From the NCBI GenBank assembly GCA_947501555.1, contig CANMWG010000002.1, positions 382,224-446,223 of the forward strand: a stretch of 64,000 nucleotides of DNA, written 5' to 3'. Shown here in pieces: positions 37,630 to 45,416 of the stretch. The position numbers were made by a program, and so were the translations under genes. Under the pieces are notes generated by a model, which made no database searches, had not been told where the DNA came from, and worked only from the letters and a program-made list of their open reading frames with translations. Origin of the DNA: an uncultured Paracoccaceae bacterium (GTDB taxonomy: Bacteria; Pseudomonadota; Alphaproteobacteria; Rhodobacterales; Rhodobacteraceae). Position 1 is the stretch's first letter, and the number at the start of each line of letters is the position of its first letter.

Positions 37630-38392
37630 CGTTGTCCTCTATCACGCCGAAAACGGGGTCGCGACGGTCACGCTAAACCGGCCAGACCAACGCAACGCAA
37701 TCAACCCCGAGGTTTGTGCGGCCATCCGCGCGGCCTTCGATCAGGTCGAGACCGATCCGGACGTGCGGGTCGCCGTCCTGACCGGCGCAGGTTCGCTGTT
37801 TTGCGCGGGCATGGACCTCAAGGCCTTTGCGGGCGGCGCAGGCGACACCATTCTGTTTGGTGAACATGGCTTTGGCGGCTTTGTAAAACGCAAGCGAACC
37901 AAACCCGTGATTGCCGCTGTGGAAGGCGCCGCACTTGCGGGCGGGTTTGAGATGATGTTGGCCTGCGATCTGGCCATCGCTGGAACCTCCGCACAATTTG
38001 CTTTGCCCGAAGTGCGCATTGGCCTGATCCCCGGCGCGGGCGGCGCGGTGCGCCTGCCCGTCTCAATCCCCCGCGTGCGCGCCAATGAAATCCTGCTGAC
38101 CGGCAAGCCATTCAGCGCACAAGACGCCGCCGATTGGGGGGTCATCAACCGGATCACACCCGATGGCGCGGCGTTGCAAGCGGCACAAGACATGGCCGCC
38201 GATATCGCCTCAAACGCGCCACTTGCGGTCCGCCACACGATGACCATCGCCAGCGCGGCCCACGCTGCAAATGACGCCACCCAATGGCCTGCCAATGATC
38301 AACTGATCCGCGACATCGGCCAAACCGCTGACGCCGCCGAAGGCGCACGCGCTTTCATTGAAAAACGGGCACCGGTCTGGCAAGGCAAGTAG
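37619..38392 (+). CDS. Enoyl-CoA hydratase/isomerase
   Basis: A 257-residue crotonase-fold protein. Oxyanion-hole segments are LFCAGMDLKAFAGG (near residue 60) and AGGFEMMLACDLAIAG (near 105), and the catalytic region ALPEVRIGLIPGAGGAVRL follows (near 130). In the second glutamate position the helix reads LPEVRIGLIPGAGGAVRLP, with Glu only once, so it may be a hydratase variant or an isomerase. It starts inside the 3' end of the acyl-CoA synthetase gene, so the two form one unit, probably degrading a specific acid through its CoA ester. Confidence 0.9.
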   Translation: MSNDVVLYHAENGVATVTLNRPDQRNAINPEVCAAIRAAFDQVETDPDVRVAVLTGAGSLFCAGMDLKAFAGGAGDTILFGEHGFGGFVKRKRTKPVIAAVEGAALAGGFEMMLACDLAIAGTSAQFALPEVRIGLIPGAGGAVRLPVSIPRVRANEILLTGKPFSAQDAADWGVINRITPDGAALQAAQDMAADIASNAPLAVRHTMTIASAAHAANDATQWPANDQLIRDIGQTADAAEGARAFIEKRAPVWQGK

Positions 38393-38609
38393 TGAAGCGA
38401 CCTGACCTACGACCCATTTCTAAAAGAGAACGGACATCCGACTGGCAATCAATCGCGGCTAGAAATGTGGGACTTTGCCGACCTTTAATGCTCCAACCCG
38501 AATGTCTTCTATCTACCCCTAGGGGGGGAAATTTATGTGACAAAGCACTTTCAGGTTGTTAAGATTGAGGCGGAAGAGCATCTGAATGTCGATCCGATAA
38601 GGAAAGCCC

Positions 38610-39686
38610 ATGCCAACTCTCTATCTTTATGAACTCTCAAGCTTTTCGGTAGGTCCACCTAATGAAGGTGGGGGCGGTGGTGGTGCAGTAGGCACACCAG
38701 ATTTCACGATTACAACTGGTCCTACGCTTAGTTTGATCGCAATCGAAGTGACAGACAACGATAACATCATCAGTGAGAATGGTGGCAACAATCAAGTCCT
38801 TACTAATGCAACCACAATAAATGGGGTCTCATATCCCGCCGGCACTCAAATTCGCGCAGACTATTATCTGACAGCAGCGGATGGTGAAAGAGTGGTTTCA
38901 ATTTCGGTCGGAGGTGCCAACACCGGTTCAGACACGACTGAAGGAATTGTCTCAACGGTACCGCTTGATCCAAATCAAAGCTACGTTTTTACAGAGGAAT
39001 CAAACGCGAACCCTGACTTCACCGCTTCTGCCGAACCACAATTCTATACCGATTTTATCGTTTGTTTTGCGGAAGGTACACAGATATTGACAGAAGATGG
39101 TCCGGTTCTTGTAGATAGCTTACAAGTTGGCGACCAAGTGCTGACCATAGACAATGGGCTGCAATCGATCCGTTGGATTGGGTCGCATGCATTGACTGAC
39201 ATTGATCTAGCCTTGCGCCCCAATCTGAGACCGATCAGAATCCGAGCTGGCGCACTCGGCCGCGGCATGCCCGATAGTGATTTACGTGTTTCACCGCAGC
39301 ACAGGATTTTGGTGCGCTCAATAGTAGCAAAACGAATGTTCGGCGTGTCGGAAGTTCTAATTCCCGCAAAGAAACTATTGGACATGGATGGTATCGATAT
39401 CGACACCGGTGCATCTGCCGTGACCTACTTCCACTTTTTGTTTGACCGTCACGAAATCGTATTTTCAAACGCTACCCCGACGGAAAGTCTATTCACAGGG
39501 AAAGAAGCTTTGAAATCAGTTGGCGCTTCTGCCCGCAAAGAGATTACAGAACTATTTCCAGATATAGTGATGGATGATTTTGCGCCCACGCCAGTTCGTC
39601 TGGTGCCAAAGAAGGGTAAGATGATGTTGCAAATGGCAAAACGGCTCCAGAAGAACAACAAACCTGCTGTCGATCATCACGTCTAG
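38610..39686 (+). CDS. Hint-domain (Hedgehog/intein-like) protein
   Basis: A 358-residue protein. The N-terminal part (residues 1-148) has a Gly-rich linker (EGGGGGGAVG, 20-29) and a beta-rich region with NDNIISENGGNN. A Hint domain starts at Cys152 (FIVCFAEGTQILTEDGPV), with DSLQVGDQVLTIDNG and the VSPQHRILV block around His231. The nucleophilic Cys and the His are present, so autoprocessing by N-S acyl shift is possible, but no intein C-terminal Asn-Cys is seen. Roseobacter-group genomes carry several such Hint proteins, thought to be exported. G+C and codon use look lower than in neighbours. The 217 bases upstream hold no gene. Confidence 0.85.
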   Translation: MPTLYLYELSSFSVGPPNEGGGGGGAVGTPDFTITTGPTLSLIAIEVTDNDNIISENGGNNQVLTNATTINGVSYPAGTQIRADYYLTAADGERVVSISVGGANTGSDTTEGIVSTVPLDPNQSYVFTEESNANPDFTASAEPQFYTDFIVCFAEGTQILTEDGPVLVDSLQVGDQVLTIDNGLQSIRWIGSHALTDIDLALRPNLRPIRIRAGALGRGMPDSDLRVSPQHRILVRSIVAKRMFGVSEVLIPAKKLLDMDGIDIDTGASAVTYFHFLFDRHEIVFSNATPTESLFTGKEALKSVGASARKEITELFPDIVMDDFAPTPVRLVPKKGKMMLQMAKRLQKNNKPAVDHHV

Positions 39687-39929
39687 GGTCCGTACCCTTT
39701 GGGTCGGGATCGTGATTTCGGACATTCATTCACTACGCAGCATCCGTGATTTTGGGCTCGAACCAGACCTTCGCCGCTATCCCCACGAACGGCAGCATCG
39801 CCGATATCTCGATTTTGCATCAATCTCATGATGTGCAAGCCATCTGATCCTAAAGAACGCAACGGAACCCACGCAGAGGTTTGACAACCCCGCCCCTTCC
39901 GCAAAAACTAGCCGCAAGGGGAGCAGATC

Positions 39930-41570
39930 ATGCAAAGTGACGTTATCATCATCGGGGCCGGGCTTGCCGGGTTGGTTGCGGCCAACGAACTGATCACACG
40001 CGGTAAAACCGTCACGATCCTTGACCAAGAAGGGCGGCAAAACCTAGGCGGTCAGGCGTTTTGGTCCCTGGGCGGGCTTTGTATGATCGACACGCCCGAA
40101 CAGCGGCGGATGCGGGTGCGCGACAGCCATGCGCTTGCCACAAACGACTGGATGGGATCGGCGCAGTTCGACCGGCCCGAGGATCACTGGCCGCGCGAAT
40201 GGGCCAACGCCTATTTGGATTTCGCGGCGGGCGAGATGCGGCCTTGGCTGCATGGGTTGGGCATGCGCTGGTTTCCGGTTGTGGGCTGGGCCGAACGTGG
40301 CGGCAGTTTCGCCAATGGGCACGGGAACTCCGTCCCGCGGTTTCACATCACATGGGGGACCGGACCGGGCGTGCTAAAGCCTTTTGAGGACCGCGTGCTT
40401 GAGGGCGAGAAAGCAGGCAAAGTCACATTCGGATTCCGGCACCGGGTGACAGGGTTCGATATCACAAACGGCCAAATCAACGGTGTGTCAGGCGAAATCC
40501 TCGCTCCCGACGACGCCATCCGTGGGGCCGCAACGAACCGAGACGTGGTGGACAGCTTCGACATCAAAGCCGACCAAGTGATCATCACGTCAGGTGGGAT
40601 CGGGGGAAATTTTGATCTGGTCCGGCGAAACTGGGACGCCTCCAAATCCGGGCCTTTGCCCGGCAAGATGGTCTCTGGGGTGCCAGAACACGTCGACGGG
40701 CTGCTGCTGGATATTGTCAAAGACGCAGGGGCCGAGCTGATCAACACCGACCGGATGTGGCATTATACCGAAGGGGTGCAAAACTGGGATCCGATCTGGC
40801 CCAAACACGGAATACGCATCCTACCCGGGCCCTCCTCGATGTGGTTCGATGCGACAGGCGACAGGCTGCCCGCGCCCTGCATGCCGGGGTTCGATACGAT
40901 GTCGACCCTGCATGAAATATGCAGACGCGGGCACGACCACACATGGTTCGTGCTGACACAAAAGATCATCGAAAAAGAATTCGCGCTTTCAGGATCTGAA
41001 CAAAACGAAGACCTGACCGAAGGCGGTTGGAAAGAGGTACTGAAAGCACGACTTGGCAAAGGGGCGGCACCCGCGGTTGAGGCTTTCAAAGAAAAAGGCG
41101 CTGACTTTGTGGTCGCCAATGATTTTGACACGTTGGTGAATGGGATGAACCAACTGGGTGGCAACCTGATCGACGCGGCAAAACTGCGCGCCCAGATCGA
41201 AGCGCGCGATGCACAAATCGATAACCCATTCACCAAAGACGCGCAGGTCACGGCAATCCACACAGCACGAAACTATCTGGGTGACAAACTGATCCGAACT
41301 GCCAAACCGCATAAAATATTGGACCACTCAAAGGGACCACTGATCGCAGTCAAGCTGCACGTGGTCACGCGCAAAACCTTAGGCGGCATCCACACAGACC
41401 TGAACGGCCAAGTCTTCGCACCGGGCGGCACGATGATCGGCGGGCTTTATGCAGCCGGCGAAGCAGCGGGGTTCGGCGGGGGCGGGTATCACGGAAACAA
41501 TGCGCTCGAAGGGACCTTCCTTGGGGGCTGCATCCACTCTGGCCGGCGGGCCGGACGGGCGGTTGGCTGA
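39930..41570 (+). CDS. FAD-binding dehydrogenase, KstD/fumarate-reductase family
   Basis: A 546-residue flavoprotein. The dinucleotide fold is VIIIGAGLAGLVAANELITRGKTVTILDQ at residues 4-31. Then come the NLGGQAFWSLGGL segment, VIITSGGIGGNFDLVRRNW (second FAD contact), GPSSMWFDATGDRLPAP and the C-terminal GGIHTDLNGQVFAPGGTMIGGLYAAGEAAGFGGGGYHGNNALEGTF. These are typical of KstD-like ketosteroid dehydrogenase relatives that are widely annotated as FAD-binding dehydrogenase; the real substrate is unknown. The 243 bases upstream hold no gene I can support. The next gene starts 93 bases on. Confidence 0.9.
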   Translation: MQSDVIIIGAGLAGLVAANELITRGKTVTILDQEGRQNLGGQAFWSLGGLCMIDTPEQRRMRVRDSHALATNDWMGSAQFDRPEDHWPREWANAYLDFAAGEMRPWLHGLGMRWFPVVGWAERGGSFANGHGNSVPRFHITWGTGPGVLKPFEDRVLEGEKAGKVTFGFRHRVTGFDITNGQINGVSGEILAPDDAIRGAATNRDVVDSFDIKADQVIITSGGIGGNFDLVRRNWDASKSGPLPGKMVSGVPEHVDGLLLDIVKDAGAELINTDRMWHYTEGVQNWDPIWPKHGIRILPGPSSMWFDATGDRLPAPCMPGFDTMSTLHEICRRGHDHTWFVLTQKIIEKEFALSGSEQNEDLTEGGWKEVLKARLGKGAAPAVEAFKEKGADFVVANDFDTLVNGMNQLGGNLIDAAKLRAQIEARDAQIDNPFTKDAQVTAIHTARNYLGDKLIRTAKPHKILDHSKGPLIAVKLHVVTRKTLGGIHTDLNGQVFAPGGTMIGGLYAAGEAAGFGGGGYHGNNALEGTFLGGCIHSGRRAGRAVG

Positions 41571-41663
41571 CAAAATTTCGGGCAATGTGTCCAAACGCAC
41601 ATTCGAACGCGACAACAGACATCTAGACTGAGGGCAGCTCAATTCCCGTCAGGAGACCGTCCC

Positions 41664-42644
41664 ATGTTCGCCTTTGCCCCCGCATACCCATCACGCAGCG
41701 ATTTAGATTGGTGCTGGTATCTGCGTAAGCAAGGGGCGATGGGCGAAGCGGTCGAACGTATTTTGCACGACATCGGGGTGATGAACCCAAGCGGATGGGC
41801 GGATTGGCAACCCAGCACGCTGACAAACACTGGCGCACCGGTCACCATGAACTTCACGCAAGACCAAGACGCGCTTGAACTGACGATGGATGTTGCGGAC
41901 CCTGCAAGCGACCCAACAAACCGGGTCAATGAGGTCAGCAAAATCATGACGCGCCTTGGTGGCAAAGCCCCTCCGGCGGCACTGCGGGATGTGATCAGCG
42001 CAGGACAATGCGACACTCCATTGCGCTACGGGGCACGGCTCAGCATCAGAAAGAGCAAGACTGATCTTGAAACAACACTCTACGCAGAATTGCCAGCAGC
42101 TGCGGCGGATTTGTCCGGATTGATGTCAGCGGCAAACTTCGGTCCCGTTCTGGAGGAACTGGGCGACGACGTGCAAACAACAATGCTGGGATACAACGGC
42201 ACGACAGGCCAGGTCACGCTTTATTGGCTGGTCGTCGGGGCGGACAGATCGGTCCTGCCCAAATTAGCCGGCCCGGCGAACGTAGACAGCGCCACCTTGT
42301 CAGCAACAATTGACAAACTGACCGGCCAAGACCCCAGAACGGAACTTCCCAACCGCAAGCTTGGGTTCAGCTACGCCACGACACCCAATGGAACCGAGCC
42401 TGAACTGGCACTCTATTTTTCCGCACAAGGCCTGTTTTGCAACGATGCGGCGGTTGAGCGGCAGGTACGGGCATGCGGGGTCGACCGGATGACAGGCTAT
42501 GCGCAGCTGATGGAAATCCTCAGCCCGGCGCCTATTGGTGAAACACATCACGGGCTGATTACGATGACAGCCCGGCAAAACGCCAACCCGAAACTCGCGG
42601 TCAGTGTTGCGGCAGCATATCACTGTCCTTACGGGACAATGTAA
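41664..42644 (+). CDS. Unknown protein, possible prenyltransferase-barrel (ABBA) fold
   Basis: A 326-residue soluble protein of no family I can name with certainty. It shows five strand-turn-strand units separated by helical segments, at residues 59-77 (VTMNFTQDQDALELTMDV), 121-143 (RLSIRKSKTDLETTLYAEL), 172-191 (TMLGYNGTTGQVTLYWLV), 231-254 (LGFSYATTPNGTEPELALYF) and 296-320 (HGLITMTARQNANPKLAVSV). Five alpha-beta-beta-alpha repeats are the plan of ABBA (DMATS/NphB-type) prenyltransferases, whose length is similar. This is inference from pattern only. AGGAGACCG precedes the start. Partner genes could be the flavoprotein upstream; no prenyl-donor enzyme is near. Confidence 0.55.
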   Translation: MFAFAPAYPSRSDLDWCWYLRKQGAMGEAVERILHDIGVMNPSGWADWQPSTLTNTGAPVTMNFTQDQDALELTMDVADPASDPTNRVNEVSKIMTRLGGKAPPAALRDVISAGQCDTPLRYGARLSIRKSKTDLETTLYAELPAAAADLSGLMSAANFGPVLEELGDDVQTTMLGYNGTTGQVTLYWLVVGADRSVLPKLAGPANVDSATLSATIDKLTGQDPRTELPNRKLGFSYATTPNGTEPELALYFSAQGLFCNDAAVERQVRACGVDRMTGYAQLMEILSPAPIGETHHGLITMTARQNANPKLAVSVAAAYHCPYGTM

Positions 42645-42720
42645 CGCCGAGGGCAGTGCAAAACAGGTAGGCAAATCCCACCGTTTTGCAAAATGACATG
42701 GACGGCAACTCTGTCCATGC

Positions 42721-42748
42721 TTGGAACTTGGCCAAACTGGCCTATAGT
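42721..42748 (+). promoter_or_regulatory. Candidate promoter with overlapping inverted repeat, upstream of the Crp/Fnr gene
   Basis: TTGGAA (42721) and TATAGT (42743) are 16 bases apart. The perfect inverted repeat GGCCA-AAC-TGGCC (42730-42742) fills the spacer right up to the -10 box, a good position for a repressor or autoregulator. Assigned by pattern only. Confidence 0.5.
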
Positions 42749-42772
42749 GCCTCCTAAGTCATAGGAGCGCAC
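42747..42772 (+). promoter_or_regulatory. Inverted repeat that can sequester the leader-ORF ribosome site
   Basis: GTGC-CTCCTA pairs with TAGGAG-C-GCAC (10 bp, one bulge, AGTCA loop). The right arm contains TAGGAG, the Shine-Dalgarno sequence of the leader ORF that starts at 42774. If transcribed, the hairpin would mask ribosome entry. If the promoter at 42721 is right, transcription would begin near 42755 inside the repeat and it would act as DNA instead. Confidence 0.55.
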
Positions 42773-42773
42773 A

Positions 42774-42875
42774 ATGGATGGTATTGAGCCAGCAGTCTTT
42801 GCACATTTGGGCAAAGATGGGTTTACAAGTAAACTGGTTTTCCTCCTCACGCCGAACAAAAGAGCCCAGCCATGA
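42774..42875 (+). CDS. 33-residue leader ORF coupled to the Crp/Fnr gene
   Basis: ATG 42774 follows TAGGAG by seven bases and gives MDGIEPAVFAHLGKDGFTSK... (33 residues), ending in a TGA that overlaps the ATG of the regulator as ATGA. Translation of this leader would feed ribosomes straight into the regulator. The peptide has no known family. A real leader peptide or a mis-set start of a longer regulator are the alternatives; the frames differ, so it cannot be a simple N-terminal extension. Confidence 0.6.
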   Translation: MDGIEPAVFAHLGKDGFTSKLVFLLTPNKRAQP

Positions 42876-43552
42876 AGGCCGAAGAGCTTCTAGGCTACGG
42901 GTTGCCCTTGTTCGAAGGGCTCAAGCCTGGTGATCTCAAGGGCATTCCGCTCCGGGTGACCGAACAGAAATTGGAAGCTTGGCAAACGATCTTTGGTCAA
43001 GAAGACAATTCTTACGATCTGTACTTCTTGCTGCAAGGGTCACTACTAGCAGTCTTCTGGACAACGCAAGGGCGGGAAATCGTCTTTTCTCGTTTCCCTG
43101 TCGGGGCCTATTTTGGTGAACTCGCGGCTTTTGACGGCACGCCAAGGTCTCTCGCGGTGATTGCGAAAACAAATGCCAAGGTGCTGTCAGTTAAGCGCGA
43201 AACCTTCTTACAGCTCTTCAATGAAGTCCCGATCTTGCGGGAAAGAATCACAAAGGAATTGGTCCACCGCATCCGAACGCTGACAGATCGAAACATGGAA
43301 ATGACGACACTCACCGTTGAACAACGTGTCGGTACATATTTGCTTCGATTGGCTGCCGAGAATGGGCAGCTCCGGACTGGGGCTATCATCGAGAATGCAC
43401 CAACACACGCCGAAATCGCAGGATCAATCGGAGCAAACCGAGAGATGGTCAGCCGGTCAATCAGCAAATTGACCAAGCGGGGCGTGATCAAAGCAGCACG
43501 ACAACGGATCGAAATTACAGATCCCGAAGCACTGTCCAACGAACTGGTCTAA
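42872..43552 (+). CDS. Crp/Fnr family transcriptional regulator
   Basis: A 226-residue regulator with a cyclic-nucleotide-binding-like beta-roll (residues 10-130, including PVGAYFGELAAFDGTPRSLAVIA, which resembles the phosphate-binding cassette of CRP) and a winged HTH near the C-terminus (THAEIAGSIGANREMVSRSISKLTKRGVI). There is no cluster of N-terminal cysteines as in FNR, so an iron-sulphur sensor is unlikely; the cassette suggests a cNMP or a related ligand. The start overlaps the stop of the short leader ORF. Confidence 0.9.
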   Translation: MKAEELLGYGLPLFEGLKPGDLKGIPLRVTEQKLEAWQTIFGQEDNSYDLYFLLQGSLLAVFWTTQGREIVFSRFPVGAYFGELAAFDGTPRSLAVIAKTNAKVLSVKRETFLQLFNEVPILRERITKELVHRIRTLTDRNMEMTTLTVEQRVGTYLLRLAAENGQLRTGAIIENAPTHAEIAGSIGANREMVSRSISKLTKRGVIKAARQRIEITDPEALSNELV

Positions 43553-43640
43553 AATTTTTGCCTCTGCGTCGAAATTGCCCAAACTCAGCCACAATTGCTC
43601 GGTAATTTTTTGCTGTTAGATAAGATTATCAGGCGAAGCG

Positions 43641-43727
43641 ATGAAAGTTGTTAGTATATTAGGTGCAGAGGCCACGCTTATGTTGCTTGGTGGTATTGTG
43701 GGAATTATCTCGCTCACATTGGGCTGA
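43641..43727 (+). CDS. Candidate 28-residue membrane microprotein
   Basis: ATG 43641 after AGGCGAAGCG opens a 28-residue frame (MKVVSILGAEATLMLLGGIV..., ending GLTLG-like residues) that is one hydrophobic helix, long enough to cross the membrane once. It is 88 bases downstream of the Crp/Fnr gene. Such single-helix microproteins are real in many bacteria but also arise by chance; no homologue is known to me. Confidence 0.4.
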   Translation: MKVVSILGAEATLMLLGGIVGIISLTLG

Positions 43728-43808
43728 CAACGGCGTACCGCCTAGGTTGCAGCACGTGTTACCCAACACGGATGCCGCATATTCACAGAAAATCCAAAAA
43801 ACGCTTTG

Positions 43809-43840
43809 GCGCTTGGCTGGGCTTGGGCTAAACCAAGCGC
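43809..43840 (+). other. Hairpin GCGCTTGG / CCAAGCGC
   Basis: A perfect 8-bp stem with a 16-base loop lies 27 bases before the 11-codon mini-ORF at 43868. No T-run follows it. It may belong to the 5' leader of the downstream small ORFs. Confidence 0.5.
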
Positions 43841-43867
43841 AGACGATCACGAATCAAGGAGACTGCA

Positions 43868-43903
43868 ATGCAAAGAAAGGTTCTTAATCTCACGTGGCGA
43901 TAA
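43868..43903 (+). CDS. 11-residue mini-ORF with strong ribosome site, overlapping a hairpin
   Basis: AAGGAG lies seven bases before ATG 43868, which gives MQRKVLNLTWR and a TAA. The last codons lie in the left arm of a hairpin (ACGTGG at 43892, CCACGT at 43908, 10-base loop), so ribosomes on the mini-ORF would open the stem. This is the layout of a leader peptide or attenuator, though no T-run follows the hairpin. Confidence 0.4.
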   Translation: MQRKVLNLTWR

Positions 43904-43983
43904 GCTACCACGTTGCAGTGTGACTGTGCCTATCTTGGCCCAGCACAAATTTCTCCCAAAAAGACTCATGATCGGATACTTCC

Positions 43984-44301
43984 ATGCATCCCCCGTTTTT
44001 TACGGTCGATCACAAGATCGGCGCAGATATTCACCACCACGATGGCGGAAAGCCCGTCAAACGACGCAGCTTACCTGCACGACTGCATCTGACACCCGCA
44101 ACGACAGGATGGCCGCCCGTGTCATTGGCACCGCTCGCCTTGGAAGACGGGCGGGTTATTCCCTTGCCAACCGGGCATGCGGCAACGGTCCGGCCGAAAC
44201 TGCAGATCGTCCCGGCACCGCGTCGCACTTTGCGTGAAGCCATTGGCAGGTTGCTGATCCGGACTGGGCAGCGCATGATCCTATCAAACCGCGCCGGGTA
44301 A
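43984..44301 (+). CDS. Hypothetical 105-residue protein
   Basis: The frame is clean and protein-like: MHPPFFTVDHKIGADIHHHDGGKPVKRR, then a Pro-rich middle (PLALEDGRVIPLPTG) and a helical basic C-terminus (TLREAIGRLLIRTGQRMILSNRAG) that could be amphipathic. The Shine-Dalgarno is poor. No family is recognised. It may be expressed from the leader region at 43809-43913. Its stop is 59 bases before the TraB/GumN gene on the same strand. Confidence 0.5.
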   Translation: MHPPFFTVDHKIGADIHHHDGGKPVKRRSLPARLHLTPATTGWPPVSLAPLALEDGRVIPLPTGHAATVRPKLQIVPAPRRTLREAIGRLLIRTGQRMILSNRAG

Positions 44302-44360
44302 TTGATCCGCGGCGGTCAATGCCTACATACCGGCAGTAATTTGTTGTAAAAGGATGATCG

Positions 44361-45353
44361 ATGTTCCTGCGGACCACCACTCTTGCCCTGCTGACATTTC
44401 TCGGGTTGCCCGCGGCCGCACAATGCGTGGGGACCAGCTATCTTGACCAAATGTCGCCCGCACAACGGGCTGATCTCGCTGAAGCGACCCAGGCTTTGCC
44501 CTACGCCCAAGGGACCCTTTGGACTGCTATGCGGGATGACCGAACCATCACGATCATTGGCACAATGCACATCTACGATCCGCGGCTCGAGCCGATCTAC
44601 GCGCAAATGAAGGATGAGATCGAAGGCGCCGACTTGATCCTGCTGGAAGCCACACCCGAAGAAGAGGCTGAGCTGCAAGAACTGGTCATTAGCGATCCGG
44701 ATCTGCTGTTCATCACTGACGGGCCGACGCTACCCACATTGCTCGACGAAGAAACCTGGGGGTTGATCGCGGCAGCGGCAACAGACCGGGGTATTCCGGG
44801 GTTTATGGCGGCTAAAATGCAGCCTTGGTATCTGTCATTGGTACTCTCTATTCCGCCGTGCGCGACCCAGGACATGCTTAGCGGTGATCTGGGGCTCGAT
44901 CATATGATCAGCGCGGGTGCAATTGAGGCGGGCGTGCCCATGCAAGCGCTCGAATCGGTGACAACCTTGTTTGAGTTGTTCACCAGTAGTCCGATCGATG
45001 AGCAGATTGATATGCTGATGATCAATCTGGCAAACCCGGAGGTGCAACAACAGTTGTTCGTCTCCATGCTAGACAGCTACTTTGCACAGGACGTGGGAAC
45101 CCTGTGGGAAATGTCGCGGATTGCGATGACCGAAGTGCCCGGAATGAATGCGGAGACTGCAGCGGATGTTTTTAATGAAATGGAACAATCGCTGTTGATC
45201 ACCCGAAACCTGAACTGGATGCCGGTGATTGCTGACGCCGTAGCGCAGCACGATGAACTCGTGGTGGCGGTCGGTGCGGCACATCTGATCGGTGATTTTG
45301 GGATTCTACGTTTGTTAGAAAACGACGGCTGGACGTTGACCCAAATCCCCTAA
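44361..45353 (+). CDS. TraB/GumN (Tiki-like) family protein
   Basis: A 330-residue exported protein with a signal peptide (TTLALLTFLGLPAAAQ). The two catalytic-type glutamate and histidine motifs of the TraB/GumN/Tiki superfamily are visible: IIGTMHIYDPR (GxxH, near residue 67) and LLEATPEEE (near 95), and, at the C-terminus, RNLNWMP followed by LVVAVGAAHLIGDFGILRLL (GxxH again). The family is proposed to be metalloproteases. The role in bacteria is unclear. Two CTAG palindromes follow the gene. Confidence 0.88.
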   Translation: MFLRTTTLALLTFLGLPAAAQCVGTSYLDQMSPAQRADLAEATQALPYAQGTLWTAMRDDRTITIIGTMHIYDPRLEPIYAQMKDEIEGADLILLEATPEEEAELQELVISDPDLLFITDGPTLPTLLDEETWGLIAAAATDRGIPGFMAAKMQPWYLSLVLSIPPCATQDMLSGDLGLDHMISAGAIEAGVPMQALESVTTLFELFTSSPIDEQIDMLMINLANPEVQQQLFVSMLDSYFAQDVGTLWEMSRIAMTEVPGMNAETAADVFNEMEQSLLITRNLNWMPVIADAVAQHDELVVAVGAAHLIGDFGILRLLENDGWTLTQIP

Positions 45354-45360
45354 GACCCGC

Positions 45361-45384
45361 GAAAGAAATTCTAGAATTTCTTTC
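45361..45384. repeat. Perfect 24-bp CTAG-centred palindrome, copy 2
   Basis: The left arm GAAAGAAATTCT is followed by its exact reverse complement. Compared with the element at 4971, both positions that differ in the left arm are matched by the paired change in the right arm. It lies 7 bases after the TraB stop, before the convergent DUF2161 gene. Confidence 0.85.
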
Positions 45385-45391
45385 TGTCCCA

Positions 45392-45413
45392 CGCAATTTT
45401 CTAGAAAATTGCG
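45392..45413. repeat. Perfect 22-bp CTAG-centred palindrome, copy 3
   Basis: The left arm is CGCAATTTTCT with its exact reverse complement, seven bases after the previous palindrome. The centre TTTTCTAGAAAA is like the 4971 and 45361 elements, but the arms differ. It ends 3 bases before the DUF2161 gene. Confidence 0.85.
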
Positions 45414-45416
45414 CGC

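Noticed and set aside
38516-38525. CCCCTAGGGG palindrome before the Hint gene
   Set aside because: Only 10 bp and embedded in a G-run, without arms similar to the CTAG elements; it may be coincidental.
43663-43887. 74-residue ORF downstream of the Crp/Fnr gene
   Set aside because: It overlaps the hairpins and mini-ORFs and has no ribosome site; its composition is unlike the surrounding genes.
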